This document shows positions 8,350 through 18,249 of a stretch of DNA of 64,000 nucleotides, one piece after another. The notes under the pieces were generated by a model. It was not told where the DNA came from, made no database searches, and worked only from the letters and a program-made list of their open reading frames with translations. How positions within the stretch are numbered: the first letter of the stretch is position 1; each line of letters begins with the position of its first letter. The stretch lies in NCBI GenBank assembly GCA_002368175.1, contig AP018172.1, positions 3,656,001-3,720,000 of the forward strand, in the 5' to 3' direction. Both the position numbers and the translations under genes were made by a program. This DNA is from Calothrix sp. NIES-2098 (GTDB taxonomy: Bacteria > Cyanobacteriota > Cyanobacteriia > Cyanobacteriales > Nostocaceae).

Positions 8350-9018
8350 ATGAGCGATAGGGGGACACTAGAGAAGCTGGTAATAAAAGCTTTTGAAAAG
8401 CCTGATTATTCTGGACAAGCGATCGCGGAATTCTCTGCCTATGTCAACCCGAACGAAATTACTTTATCGTATGAAATGGAATACGATAGTGCCCAAGGAT
8501 CGGGTACAACTAACAGCCGGATGAACTTCAAGAAGTTGAAGCCAGGGGATATGTCCCTCACCTTCTTTATTGATGGTACGGGTGCTAATGGCAGCTTAGT
8601 TGATGTTCAGCAGAAAATCGCGCAGTTCCAGACAGTGACTGGTTACAACGGCAATATCCACAGACCAAATTACTTAAAGGTAGTGTGGGGAACTTTACAA
8701 GTAAAGCGCTGTGTCCTCAAAAGTGCCTCCATCGCCTACAAGTTATTTAAGCCTAATGGCATACCGTTACGAGCTGTCATCACCGCCAATTTTACCGATA
8801 ATTCTGACGATCAAACCCGTCAGGCGATCGCTCAAGATCAATCACCGGATCTCACCCATATTCGCTTAGTGAAAGCAGGCGATACCTTGCCGGGATTGTG
8901 CTATCAGGTTTATGGCGATCCGAATTATTATCTGGAAGTCGCTCGTGCTAATCAGATTACCAACTTCCGCCACCTCTCCCCCGGTAGCAAACTTGTCTTT
9001 CCCCCCTTGGAGAAGTAG
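8350..9018 (+). CDS. LysM-domain tube/baseplate adaptor (Pvc7-like)
   Basis: A 222-residue protein. Residues 5-150 are the CIS tube-adaptor domain (YVNPNEITLSYEMEYD, FFIDGTG, VWGTLQVKRCVL). Residues 172-218 form a LysM domain (IRLVKAGDTLPGLCYQVYGD then LSPGSKLVFPP). In related particles it joins the spike complex to the tube, and the LysM need not bind peptidoglycan there. It is flanked by the DUF5908 gene (3 bp) and the spike gene (2 bp), the standard order. Confidence 0.92.
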   Translation: MSDRGTLEKLVIKAFEKPDYSGQAIAEFSAYVNPNEITLSYEMEYDSAQGSGTTNSRMNFKKLKPGDMSLTFFIDGTGANGSLVDVQQKIAQFQTVTGYNGNIHRPNYLKVVWGTLQVKRCVLKSASIAYKLFKPNGIPLRAVITANFTDNSDDQTRQAIAQDQSPDLTHIRLVKAGDTLPGLCYQVYGDPNYYLEVARANQITNFRHLSPGSKLVFPPLEK

Positions 9019-9020
9019 CA

Positions 9021-10763
9021 ATGCCAGAAACCAGGACTTTACCGATTCCCGCCGCACATCGTGAATTTACCATCAAGGTGAATGGGAAAGCCGTGGCGCG
9101 AGAGCATCAGCTCTTAGGAGTGTATGTCATTAAAGCGGCGAATAAAATCGCTGCCGCCCGCCTGGTGTATTTGGATGGATCGGCTGCTGCTAGTGATTTT
9201 CCCCTGAGCAACAAAGATATATTGATTCCCGGCACAGCAGTGGAAATCCTCGCTGGTAAAGATAGCGATCCAGTCTCTTTGTTTAAAGGGATTGCGATTC
9301 GCCAGCAATTAAAAGTCCGGGAACACACCGCCCCGCAATTAATCGTCGAATGCCGTCATCCAGCATTCAAGCTCACTGTTGGTCGTCAGAACGCTTACTT
9401 TTTTGATCAACCTGACAGCGACATTATGAGTTCATTGTTATCCAAGGCGGGAATTAATGGGGATGTGGAGAGTACATCTGTCACCCATAAACAACAGGTG
9501 CAATATTACAGCTCAGATTGGGATTTTTTGCTGGCGCGAGCTGAGGCGAATGGCAAGCTAGTGTTTACTAATAGCGATCGCGTCCAAGTAAAAGCACCTG
9601 CTTTGGCGGGAACTCCAGTTTGTAACCTGCAATTTGGGGCAACAATTCTGGAACTCGATGCAGAAATCGATGCCCGCCTTCAATACAATGCTGTCAAAAG
9701 CTTGACCTGGGATGCTGCGCAACAAAGCGTCTTAGAAAAAGAGGCGACAGACCCCAACTTCAAAGCACCGGGGAACTACAGCATTGACGATTTAGCGGGT
9801 GTGGCGGCATTAGATTACTATCGGCTGCAACATATAGCCGTGAGTGAAGAAGAGGCACAGGCTTGGGCGAATGCTCAATGGCTCAAATCTCAAATGAGCA
9901 AAGTCAGTGGGCGGGTGAAGTGCGAAGGTATAGCTACGGTGAATCCTGGGGATGTAGTTACGTTGAGTGGTGTAGGCGATCGCTACAACGGTAACGTATA
10001 TGTCACGGGGGTGCGTCACGACTTCGACCTAGTGCAAGGTTGGAAAACCCACATCCAATTTGGCAGTGTGGAAAAATGGCTAGAGGAAGACAATACTATT
10101 TCTGCACCCAAAGCAGCCGCCCTCCTACCAGGGATAAACGGCTTGCAGATTGGCGTAGTCGTAAGTAATGAAGACCCCGATGGCGAACACCGAGTCCGCG
10201 TGAAAATGCCATTAGTCAATGAGGAAGAAGACGGTACTTGGGCGCGGGTAGCAACAATTGATGCTGGTAGCGATCGCGGCTTCTTTTTCCGTCCCGAAAT
10301 CGGGGATGAGGTAGTGCTGGGCTTTTTAAATGACGATCCTCGCCAAGCAGTCATTTTAGGAATGCTGCATAGTAGCGCCAAAGCCGCACCCCTAAAAGGC
10401 TCGGATGAGAATCACGAGAAAGTGTATCAAAGTCGGTCAAAAATGAAACTTTACTTTCACGATGAGAAGAAGGTGATGCAGCTAGAAACACCAGCAGGCA
10501 ATAAGTTGACCTTAAGCGAAGAAGACAAAGCCATCAAGCTAGAAGACCAAAACGGTAACAAAATTAGCATGAATTCAGAGGGGATTCAAATAGAAAGCAG
10601 TAAAGCGATCGCTCTCAAAGCCAAAACAGAATTGACCGTTGAGTCAGGAACAGCATTTAGCGCCAAAGGAGGAACCAACCTGAAACTAGAAGGAACATCA
10701 GGAGCAGAATTAACCAGCACCGCCACAACCACGATCAAAGGCGGATTAGTGCAGATCAACTAA
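9021..10763 (+). CDS. VgrG/Pvc8-like spike protein
   Basis: A 580-residue trimeric spike of the gp27-gp5/VgrG family, which sits under the tube and punctures the target membrane. Residues 1-350 are the gp27-like region. Residues about 372-455 are the gp5 OB-fold (GVVSNEDPDGEHRVRVKMPL, then GDEVVLGFLNDDPRQAVILG). The C-terminal 120 residues are short strands typical of the beta-helical needle (LTLSEEDKAIKLEDQNGNKI, GGTNLKLEG, TTIKGGLVQIN). There is no C-terminal toxin extension. A PAAR tip gene follows after 22 bp. Confidence 0.94.
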   Translation: MPETRTLPIPAAHREFTIKVNGKAVAREHQLLGVYVIKAANKIAAARLVYLDGSAAASDFPLSNKDILIPGTAVEILAGKDSDPVSLFKGIAIRQQLKVREHTAPQLIVECRHPAFKLTVGRQNAYFFDQPDSDIMSSLLSKAGINGDVESTSVTHKQQVQYYSSDWDFLLARAEANGKLVFTNSDRVQVKAPALAGTPVCNLQFGATILELDAEIDARLQYNAVKSLTWDAAQQSVLEKEATDPNFKAPGNYSIDDLAGVAALDYYRLQHIAVSEEEAQAWANAQWLKSQMSKVSGRVKCEGIATVNPGDVVTLSGVGDRYNGNVYVTGVRHDFDLVQGWKTHIQFGSVEKWLEEDNTISAPKAAALLPGINGLQIGVVVSNEDPDGEHRVRVKMPLVNEEEDGTWARVATIDAGSDRGFFFRPEIGDEVVLGFLNDDPRQAVILGMLHSSAKAAPLKGSDENHEKVYQSRSKMKLYFHDEKKVMQLETPAGNKLTLSEEDKAIKLEDQNGNKISMNSEGIQIESSKAIALKAKTELTVESGTAFSAKGGTNLKLEGTSGAELTSTATTTIKGGLVQIN

Positions 10764-10785
10764 ATTAATTTATTCAATTAATACT

Positions 10786-11064
10786 ATGTCAGCAGCAGCA
10801 AGAGTTGGCGATCTCAGCAATCACGGTGGTACTATTGTCGGCCCCGGAGTCAGCAATGTCCTAATTGGTGGCAAACCGGCGGCTGTAGCAGGCGACGCAC
10901 ATATTTGTTCCTTACCCCCTAACAGCCATCAACCTACCACAAGTGTTTTTACACTGGGTAGCACAACGGTGTTAATTGCGGGGAGGCCTCCACTACGCAC
11001 ATCAGATACCTGCATATGTGGAGCAATGGCAGTTGTGGGCGAACCAACGGTGATTATTAATTAA
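10786..11064 (+). CDS. PAAR-type spike tip protein
   Basis: A 92-residue PAAR-like protein that would cap the spike trimer. Visible features are ARVGDLSNHGG, the turn GPGVSNVLIGGKPAAVAGD, then HICSLPP, IAGRPPLRTSDTCICGA and VVGEPTVIIN. The His/Cys residues are in positions usual for the metal-binding tip. It has no extra domain, so it is a bare tip rather than a PAAR effector. It is placed directly after the spike gene. Confidence 0.92.
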   Translation: MSAAARVGDLSNHGGTIVGPGVSNVLIGGKPAAVAGDAHICSLPPNSHQPTTSVFTLGSTTVLIAGRPPLRTSDTCICGAMAVVGEPTVIIN

Positions 11065-11120
11065 TTGGGCATTGGGCATTTCTTCCCACACTCCCCACAC
11101 TCCCTCATCCCCCTCTACCC
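11065..11120. repeat. Low-complexity C/A-rich repeat in the spacer
   Basis: A GGGCATT doublet then units like CACACTCCC. It is nearly the same as the block at 7187-7255 and the reverse of the blocks at 11560, 18143 and 24063. Confidence 0.7.
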
Positions 11121-11136
11121 TCAAACATAAACCGCT

Positions 11137-11559
11137 ATGTCAGAGCTAACCTATACGTCTTTTTTGGGTAATGGTTGGAGTTTTCCGCCAGAGTTTGTGC
11201 TGGAAACTGGCGAAGTCGTGATGACAGCAGATGAAGCAGATATTCAATCTAGCTTGAAAATTCTCTTTGGGACTGCGATCGGCGAGCGTTTTCTCAATCC
11301 TAAATACGGACTTGATATGCAAGAAATGCTGTTTGAGCCGATGAGTACCACGATGAAAACATACATAGTAGATCGGGTAAAAATAGCTATTTTGATCTAC
11401 GAACCCAGAATCGAATTGTTGACCTTAGACTTAGATACAACCGCGCAAAACGAAGGCAGAATCAGCATCGTGATGGAATATAAAATCCGAGCTACCAACT
11501 CGCGTTACAACCTCGTTTATCCCTTTAGTACCACTGATGGTAATGAACTTAGGAGATGA
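11137..11559 (+). CDS. gp25-like baseplate wedge protein
   Basis: A 140-residue GPW/gp25 family protein (Pvc9 class), a baseplate wedge subunit that nucleates the sheath. Landmarks are FLGNGWSFPPEF, the SLKILFGTAIGERFLNPKYG segment, which is the family signature, and YEPRIELLTLDLD. The length is typical. A spacer made of low-complexity repeats separates it from the baseplate J gene. Confidence 0.92.
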   Translation: MSELTYTSFLGNGWSFPPEFVLETGEVVMTADEADIQSSLKILFGTAIGERFLNPKYGLDMQEMLFEPMSTTMKTYIVDRVKIAILIYEPRIELLTLDLDTTAQNEGRISIVMEYKIRATNSRYNLVYPFSTTDGNELRR

Positions 11560-11660
11560 GTGTGGGGAGTGTGGGGAGTGTGGGGAGTGTGGGAAGAAAT
11601 AACAAATGACCAATGACAAACGACAAATGACAAATGACAAATGACAAATGACAAACCACA
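11560..11660. repeat. GTGTGGGGA and AAATGAC tandem repeats, overlapping the next start codon
   Basis: About three copies of a 9-base unit GTGTGGGGA, followed by six or more copies of a 7-base unit resembling AAATGAC that run into the first codons of the baseplate J gene. Each heptad carries an ATG, so the repeat itself creates start codons in all three frames. Confidence 0.8.
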
Positions 11661-14600
11661 AGATATTATCCAAAATCTCATCTTCCAACTAGGGCAAAGT
11701 CAAGACGATCGCTTGTCTTTAGAATTGGGGATACATTTTGCTGATGTAGATGAGTTGACAACGCCAGATTTATTGCGGTTGACTAAAGCATTTGCAGAGT
11801 TCGTTAACTATTATCGCAATAATCCCTCAACGCCTGTTGGTAACTGGAGTAATTTTTTTCCTGATGAAGCTGCTATTGAGTCACTGTTAAAAAGTGAAGA
11901 AGCAAATACTTCTCCACATCTGGCTTTGTTTCTAGTGTTTCTAGAACTTTACAAACAGCCTCAGAGTGTAATTAACAAGATTACGACTCGCCATCTAGAT
12001 TTTTATTATCAAGATGTATTGCAGCTGCAACCAAAAGCGGCGATCGCGGATAAAGTACATTTGCTACTAGAACTTAAAAAGAATGTCGCACCAGTGCGGA
12101 TTTTACCGGAACATTTATTCTCGGCGGGGAAAGATGCGACGAATGTGGAATTAATTTATGCACCAACGCGGGAAACTGTAATTAATGCTGCGAAAGTTGA
12201 GTCTTTGCGTTCTGTGTATTGCGATCGCCTGGGAAATGGTACGATTCGCTACGCGCCAATTGCTAATTCCTCGGATGGCTTGGGCGGAAAAATCATAGGT
12301 AATGAGCCAAAGTGGTTTGGGTTTGGTAATCCGAATTTACCGCCAGCAGAGGTAGGATTTGCGATCGCCTCTCCGGTACTGCGGATGCAAGAAGGCGATC
12401 GTCAAGTTACTGTATCCCTGCAATTAAATAATGTAGACTCAACGCAACTCAATAATCTATCACTTCAGAATGCTTTTGACGTATACATTACTGGTGAAAA
12501 GAGTTGGCTATCTTGCTCGGTATCTTCTAGCTTAAGCCCGGACAATGTGCTGACGTTAAAGTTTACTGTGCCTGTAACTGAAAAAGCAGTAATTGATTAT
12601 AATCCTACCATTCATGGCTATTTTTATAATGCTCAAGCACCAATTGTTCAGGTTTTATTAAAAGCAAATAATCCCAAAATTGGCTATAAAAATTTTCTCA
12701 ACTTTACTATAACAAATGCTGCGGTTGCTGTCGAAGTCTCGAAAATTACTTCGCTTCATTTAGAAAGTGATGGTGGCACGCTCGATCCCAAAAAAGTATT
12801 TTTACCATTCACTCCCCAACCATCTAAAGGTTCGCGCTTTCTTGTAGGTTATGCGGAAGCATTGACTAAAAAATTGTCGGAAATTAGTTTAAAAGTTCAG
12901 TGGAAAGATGCACCAGAAAACTTTTCCGACCGTTACAGTAACTATGGCGAATCAATCGATAACAATTCTTTTACAGCCAACGTTACTTTTCGAGATGGTG
13001 GAAATTGGACATACAACAACGACAAGCCACTGTTTAATTCTAGTAATGCTGCATCTGAACAGACTTTTACCTTCACTCGTAGCAGTGCTGGTAAATCCAT
13101 TGATGTGACGGAGGGGATGAAAGTTTATGCACTGAATACAATGAATGCAATTTGGGCGCTTGATGACGCCAAGAGTTTTGTATTGCAAAAACCTGTTTTA
13201 ACTTCCTATCAAACTTTTCTCCCCGAACCTCAAATTGGCGCGATCGCTTTCACGCTAGAGCGAGATTTTTTGCATGATATTTATCGCAAGAAGTATGTAG
13301 AATATGTCATGAAATATAGTAGAAGACAAGGTGATTTAATCATATTAAACGAACCTTATACCCCTGCTATTCAAAGTATTTCGCTTGCCTATAAAGCATA
13401 CTCTGATACAGTAAATATCGCTGCTACTGAACTGAATGATTTTGCTAATCCTGATGTTCACTTCTTCCACATTAGCTATTTTGGGCAGATGCGAGAGCAT
13501 GGCTATCAACGTCAGAAATTCAAACTCACAACAGCTATACCACTGCTGCCAATTTATGACTATGCTGGAGAATTATTAATAGGGTTGAATAATCTCAATC
13601 CGGGTGATAGTGTCAGCGTACTATTCCAGGTTGCAGAAGGTAGCGCCGATCCAGATTTGCCAACAGAAAAACTAGATTGGTTTGTACTGTGTGACAATTA
13701 TTGGCAACTTTTGAGCCGTTCTGAGGTAGTGCTGGATACGACAAATCAACTACTAACTAGCGGTATCATTCAGTTTGTGATTCCCTTAACTGCGACGACT
13801 CAAAACACGATTTTGCCAAGGGATTTTATTTGGATTAAAGCTGCGATTAAAAACAATGTAAATGCTGTTTCTCAACTAATTGATGTTGCAGCCAATGCAG
13901 TGGAAGTACAATTTGTAGATCGAGGAAACGATCGCAATCATCTCTCGACAGCTTTAGAACCCAGTAAAATCGCCAAACTTAAAACCGGAATTTCTGCAAT
14001 TAAAGCAGTGAAACAACCTTATGCTTCCTTTGGCGGTAGTTCAGTGGAGAGTGACAACAGTTTTTATACCCGCGTTTCCGAACGACTGCGCCATAAAAAT
14101 CGTGCTATTAGCCCTTGGGATTACGAACGGATAATTCTCGCCGCCTTTCCTAAAGTGCATAAGGTGAAATGTATTCCCCACGCTAGCGAAAAGTCATGGC
14201 TGGCTCCCGGCCATGTTCTCATCGTAGTTATTCCCGATCTCAAAAATAAAAATGCCATAGACATACTACAGCCAAAAGTAGATGCTGATACTATTAGTCG
14301 CATTACTACCTATGTCCAAAAACGAGCCGGGATGCAGGTACGTGTAAAGGTAAAAAATCCCAATTATCAAAAAATTAAGGTGGATTTTAAAGTCAAATTT
14401 TATCCCGAATATGAATTTAATTTTTACAAAAATCAACTAGAGCAGGATATTATCCGGTTTTTATCTCCTTGGGCTTACAATCGCGATCGCGATATTTCTT
14501 TTGGAGGAAAAGTTTATAAATCTGTGCTGTTGGATTTTGTGGAAGATTTATCTTACGTCGATTATGTAACCGATTTTAAAATGTATAGCTTTAGTGGAGA

Positions 14601-14697
14601 AACTATTAACTATACTGACATTAATGAGGTGCAACCCTACACGCCCGATACAATTCTCGTCGCCGATAAAAATCATACTATTAATTCAGTAACTTAG
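11641..14697 (+). CDS. Baseplate J-like protein (Pvc11/gp6-like)
   Basis: A 1018-residue baseplate wedge protein. The C-terminal third has baseplate J features: FGGSSVESDNSFYTRVSERL, then HKNRAISPWDYERIILAAFP, VHKVKCIPHAS and GHVLIVVIPD, and a gp6-type end. The N-terminal 600 residues are specific to injection systems. The ATG at 11641 lies inside the AAATGAC heptad repeat; the conserved protein probably begins around PQDIIQNLIFQ, so the first five residues (MTNDK) are repeat-derived. No Shine-Dalgarno sequence is present. It is followed by the second large baseplate gene after 25 bp. Confidence 0.9.
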   Translation: MTNDKPQDIIQNLIFQLGQSQDDRLSLELGIHFADVDELTTPDLLRLTKAFAEFVNYYRNNPSTPVGNWSNFFPDEAAIESLLKSEEANTSPHLALFLVFLELYKQPQSVINKITTRHLDFYYQDVLQLQPKAAIADKVHLLLELKKNVAPVRILPEHLFSAGKDATNVELIYAPTRETVINAAKVESLRSVYCDRLGNGTIRYAPIANSSDGLGGKIIGNEPKWFGFGNPNLPPAEVGFAIASPVLRMQEGDRQVTVSLQLNNVDSTQLNNLSLQNAFDVYITGEKSWLSCSVSSSLSPDNVLTLKFTVPVTEKAVIDYNPTIHGYFYNAQAPIVQVLLKANNPKIGYKNFLNFTITNAAVAVEVSKITSLHLESDGGTLDPKKVFLPFTPQPSKGSRFLVGYAEALTKKLSEISLKVQWKDAPENFSDRYSNYGESIDNNSFTANVTFRDGGNWTYNNDKPLFNSSNAASEQTFTFTRSSAGKSIDVTEGMKVYALNTMNAIWALDDAKSFVLQKPVLTSYQTFLPEPQIGAIAFTLERDFLHDIYRKKYVEYVMKYSRRQGDLIILNEPYTPAIQSISLAYKAYSDTVNIAATELNDFANPDVHFFHISYFGQMREHGYQRQKFKLTTAIPLLPIYDYAGELLIGLNNLNPGDSVSVLFQVAEGSADPDLPTEKLDWFVLCDNYWQLLSRSEVVLDTTNQLLTSGIIQFVIPLTATTQNTILPRDFIWIKAAIKNNVNAVSQLIDVAANAVEVQFVDRGNDRNHLSTALEPSKIAKLKTGISAIKAVKQPYASFGGSSVESDNSFYTRVSERLRHKNRAISPWDYERIILAAFPKVHKVKCIPHASEKSWLAPGHVLIVVIPDLKNKNAIDILQPKVDADTISRITTYVQKRAGMQVRVKVKNPNYQKIKVDFKVKFYPEYEFNFYKNQLEQDIIRFLSPWAYNRDRDISFGGKVYKSVLLDFVEDLSYVDYVTDFKMYSFSGETINYTDINEVQPYTPDTILVADKNHTINSVT

Positions 14698-14722
14698 TAA
14701 TTTTAATTTTAAATTGTAAAAA

Positions 14723-17700
14723 ATGCTTTCTCAACTTACTATTCCTAAGAAAAACAATCAAGAATTAGCGCTCGATTACGAACAGTTGTATGCGATCGGG
14801 CTAAAGCACGTACAGCAATTATCTAGCAAAATCTGGACAGATTATAACGTCCACGATCCGGGGATTACCACTCTTGAGTTGTTATGTTACGCCCTCACAG
14901 ATTTAAGCTATCGCGCATCATTTCCGATCGCAGATCTGTTAGCAAGCGAAACTAATAATGCTGAGGAAATGAAGAAGCAATTCTTCACAGCACGTCAGAT
15001 CCTACCCAATCGGGCTTTGACAACATTAGATTATCGCAAGCTCTTAATCGATCTGCCAAATGTGAAAAATGCTTGGGTAAAATCAGCAATACAGTCATAC
15101 TATGCTGATGTGGAAAAGGGGGAATTGTTGGGAACTCCCACATTATATGCTGAGGAACTCATTAACCTGCCATTATTCGCCGCTAGACTAAAGCAGGATT
15201 CACCCGATCCGATTTCCCGATATCTGTTGGCGCAACTATCAAATGCAACTCGAAAATTGCTATTAGCTTACGATGGTGCAGATCCAGAAGCCGAACCATT
15301 GCACACCCAACTGGTATACGATCTCAACCGCATCATTCAAGGCGATACTTTTTCAAGCTACGTGCTGTCTCTATTGCGAAATGATACTGGGCAGGCATTG
15401 GCTACTTACAAAGGACTAGAATCTCAAGCAGCGCCACTGCGAAATCTATTGGTGCGGGATCTCAACCTCATCATTCCAGAAAATGCATTCTATCGGGAGG
15501 AATGGGTGAAGGAGTTTACAGCAACTCAATCATTAATTGCACAATACTACAAGGCAACAGTCGCAGGGCGAGAGACAGAAAATATTAGCGATCGCCTAAA
15601 TCGACTAATCTTGGAAGATATCTATCCAGAGTCAATCGCCCGTTATCATTTATCAATTGAAAATATTCTCGATTTACCATCATTCACAGCCAAGTTAAAA
15701 CAAACATCTCCCGATCCGGTTTCAGGCTATTTATTCGCCCAATTGCGGGATGTGACTCGACAGGAATTAGCTAAATATCCAGGCGCAGATTCCGAAGCAC
15801 AAAAGCTGCATACTCTACTCATACAGGATTTAAACCAGATCGTGCAAGGAGATTCCATCTACGAGGAACCGCGATTTACCGGGGTTGCGTTGTCTCCCTC
15901 AACAGTGGGTTTAATCGCACTACAACAACAATTAAATGCAGCTAACCATCGCTTGAATCGATTATTGTTGAATGATGTCTATCGGCTGGAAATTGGCCGT
16001 TATCACCCTCTACGAACCACTGCTACTTTGCAAAGTATCAAAAAAGTCACGCTTGCGGGATTGTACGATGTGATTATTGATTACGAGGACAAGATCCCAC
16101 AGAGTGAGAAAGACAATGCAATCCGAGATGTGAAACAACGATTACACGCAAATCGCAATCTTTGTGAAGACTTTGTTCATTTTACCGAAGTAGAAATCCA
16201 GTCTTTTCAGTTATGTGCCGAACTGGAGTTAACTCCTGATGCGGATGTCACAAAAGTAAATGCTGCCATTTTGTCGCAAGTGCAGCAATATCTTTCGCCA
16301 TCGGTGAGATTTTACACTCTCAGTGAAATGCTGACACGCCATAATGTTGAGGAAATTTTTGACGGGCCTGTACTTGACAACGGTTTTATTGATGACGACG
16401 AACTAGAAAACGCAGAGTTACGCGAGGAAATTCGCCTATCGGATATCATCAGTATCATCATGGATATTGAGGGAGTACAGGCGGTTCGAGATATTGTCAT
16501 CAACCCGGAAGGTAATCAAGTTCCTCTAGTTAATAAATGGGTGATTCCGGTTGATGCAGGGAAGAAAGCACAATTGAACTCTAGCGGATCGCGCTTAGTC
16601 TTCTACAAGCGGAATATGCCTGTAGTCCCTGGTAATGCTAACAATACGCCATCAGCCGTTTCATCTGCAACCGAGATGACAAATGACCTACCTATTCCCT
16701 TGGGAAATTACCGAGATTTAGCCAATTACTATTCGTTTCAAAATCATTTTCCCGCAATTTATGGACTGAGCGACGTTGGCTTAAGCAGCACAGCAGACGA
16801 CAAGCGTAAAGCACTAGCTTATCAATTAAAAGCCTATCTGCTGTTCTTTGATCAAATAATGGCGAACTACTTAGCACAGCTGAGTCATGTGAAAGAATTG
16901 TTTTCGCTAAATCCAGAACTGAAGCAAACTTATTTCTATCAGGTAGTCAACACCTTTGCCGATTACAACAAAATTTACGCTACAAACAATGTCATAGAGA
17001 CTCTGCAAACTCAAAATAGCGATCGCGAAATAGCTACAGGTTTCGATCGCCGCAATCGGTTTCTCGACCACTTAATTTCTCGGTTTGCTGAACGCTTCCA
17101 TGATTTTGTCAACATCATGTATTCTGCGTTTGGTGAGACTCCCGAAAGGATAATTCGTTCTAAATGTGAGTTTCTCTCAAATTATCCGACCGTTAGCCAA
17201 GAGCGATCGCTAGCTTATAACTACAATCTCAAACAAGATACTGATTTATGGAATACAAACAATGTATCTGGCTTAGAGAAACGATTAGCCAAACTCTTAG
17301 ATATTCGTAACGATAAACGCAGAAACCTTAGTGAAATTACTTACGATATTTACGCAGAATTGGATGAAGAACCTACGAATGAATTTCGGTTTCGCATTCG
17401 CCAGCGAGAGACTTTAGAAATTATTCTTAGCAGTAGTAAGAATTACGACACTAGAGAACAGGCTAAAACAGCAATGGAAAAGGCGATTCATTGCGCTTTA
17501 TTGCCTTCAGGATACCAACGCAAAGTAGCCACAGACGGCAGACATTACTTCAATATTATTAACGATTTAGGAGAGATCGTAGCTCGACGGATTGAATATT
17601 TCTCCACCGAAGCCGAAATGAACCAGGCGATCGATGAACTAATAGCCTACCTCAAGGAGAATTATAGCGATGAAGGGATGTATTTAATTGAAAATATTCT

Positions 17701-18142
17701 CCTGCGACCAGAACAAAATAGCGATCCGTTTCTGCCGATTTGTCCCACATCAAACTGTACCGATTGTTACGAGACAGATCCCTATTCTTACCGCATCAAT
17801 ATTATCTTACCTGCCTATAGCGATCGCTTCCGCAATATGAACTTTCGACGATTTACCGAACAAGTAATTCGCGAAGAAACCCCAGCCCACATTTTGCCAA
17901 AAATCTGCTGGATTGACAAAGATAATATGGCTGAACTCGAAAAATTATATCGCGATTGGATTTACTTGAAAGCAGGTGTAGAAAAGGTCAATAGGGAAGA
18001 AAAACTGCGAAACTTTATTCAGAAACTCTTTGCAGTTAAAAATGTTTACCCACAAGAAAAAATCCGCGAATGCGACAGCGGTGAAAACCAACGTAAATTC
18101 ATCCTGGGACGCACAATTTTAGGTAGCAGCAATGAGGGATAG
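14723..18142 (+). CDS. Large baseplate protein (Pvc12-like) with internal repeats
   Basis: An 1139-residue protein in the Pvc12 slot after baseplate J, expected to form part of the wedge. The start region KIWTDYNVHDPGITTLELLC is characteristic. Residues 100-120 (TLDYRKLLIDLPNVKNAWVK) resemble the J-like domain. The C-terminus has a Cys cluster (CPTSNCTDCYETD), a possible metal site, followed by ARICWID-like sequence. Residues 149-209 and 318-379 are clearly homologous to each other (SPDPIS.YL.AQL pattern, then GADPEA, then LNRIIQGD), and 213-254 is a shorter third copy, so the N-terminal half carries an expanded repeat insert. No membrane segment is evident. Confidence 0.82.
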   Translation: MLSQLTIPKKNNQELALDYEQLYAIGLKHVQQLSSKIWTDYNVHDPGITTLELLCYALTDLSYRASFPIADLLASETNNAEEMKKQFFTARQILPNRALTTLDYRKLLIDLPNVKNAWVKSAIQSYYADVEKGELLGTPTLYAEELINLPLFAARLKQDSPDPISRYLLAQLSNATRKLLLAYDGADPEAEPLHTQLVYDLNRIIQGDTFSSYVLSLLRNDTGQALATYKGLESQAAPLRNLLVRDLNLIIPENAFYREEWVKEFTATQSLIAQYYKATVAGRETENISDRLNRLILEDIYPESIARYHLSIENILDLPSFTAKLKQTSPDPVSGYLFAQLRDVTRQELAKYPGADSEAQKLHTLLIQDLNQIVQGDSIYEEPRFTGVALSPSTVGLIALQQQLNAANHRLNRLLLNDVYRLEIGRYHPLRTTATLQSIKKVTLAGLYDVIIDYEDKIPQSEKDNAIRDVKQRLHANRNLCEDFVHFTEVEIQSFQLCAELELTPDADVTKVNAAILSQVQQYLSPSVRFYTLSEMLTRHNVEEIFDGPVLDNGFIDDDELENAELREEIRLSDIISIIMDIEGVQAVRDIVINPEGNQVPLVNKWVIPVDAGKKAQLNSSGSRLVFYKRNMPVVPGNANNTPSAVSSATEMTNDLPIPLGNYRDLANYYSFQNHFPAIYGLSDVGLSSTADDKRKALAYQLKAYLLFFDQIMANYLAQLSHVKELFSLNPELKQTYFYQVVNTFADYNKIYATNNVIETLQTQNSDREIATGFDRRNRFLDHLISRFAERFHDFVNIMYSAFGETPERIIRSKCEFLSNYPTVSQERSLAYNYNLKQDTDLWNTNNVSGLEKRLAKLLDIRNDKRRNLSEITYDIYAELDEEPTNEFRFRIRQRETLEIILSSSKNYDTREQAKTAMEKAIHCALLPSGYQRKVATDGRHYFNIINDLGEIVARRIEYFSTEAEMNQAIDELIAYLKENYSDEGMYLIENILLRPEQNSDPFLPICPTSNCTDCYETDPYSYRINIILPAYSDRFRNMNFRRFTEQVIREETPAHILPKICWIDKDNMAELEKLYRDWIYLKAGVEKVNREEKLRNFIQKLFAVKNVYPQEKIRECDSGENQRKFILGRTILGSSNEG

Positions 18143-18235
18143 GGGGGATGAGGGAGTGTGGGAAGTGTGGGGAGAAATAACTATTGACTCTGGACTGTGG
18201 ACTCTTGACTCGTGACAAATGACCAATGACAAATT
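18143..18235. repeat. Low-complexity repeats in the spacer
   Basis: A GAGTGTGGGAAGTGTGGGGA block, then units like TTGACTC/TGGACTC and CAAATGAC. Same family as the blocks at 11560 and 24063. Confidence 0.75.
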
Positions 18236-18249
18236 AAAAAGGAAAAAAT

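Noticed and set aside
10016..10381. 121-codon antisense frame in the spike gene
   Set aside because: Shadow of a strongly supported VgrG-like coding region; Ser/Arg-rich without domain.
11560..11660. CRISPR-like tandem repeats
   Set aside because: Units are 7-9 bases with no spacers; they are simple low-complexity repeats.
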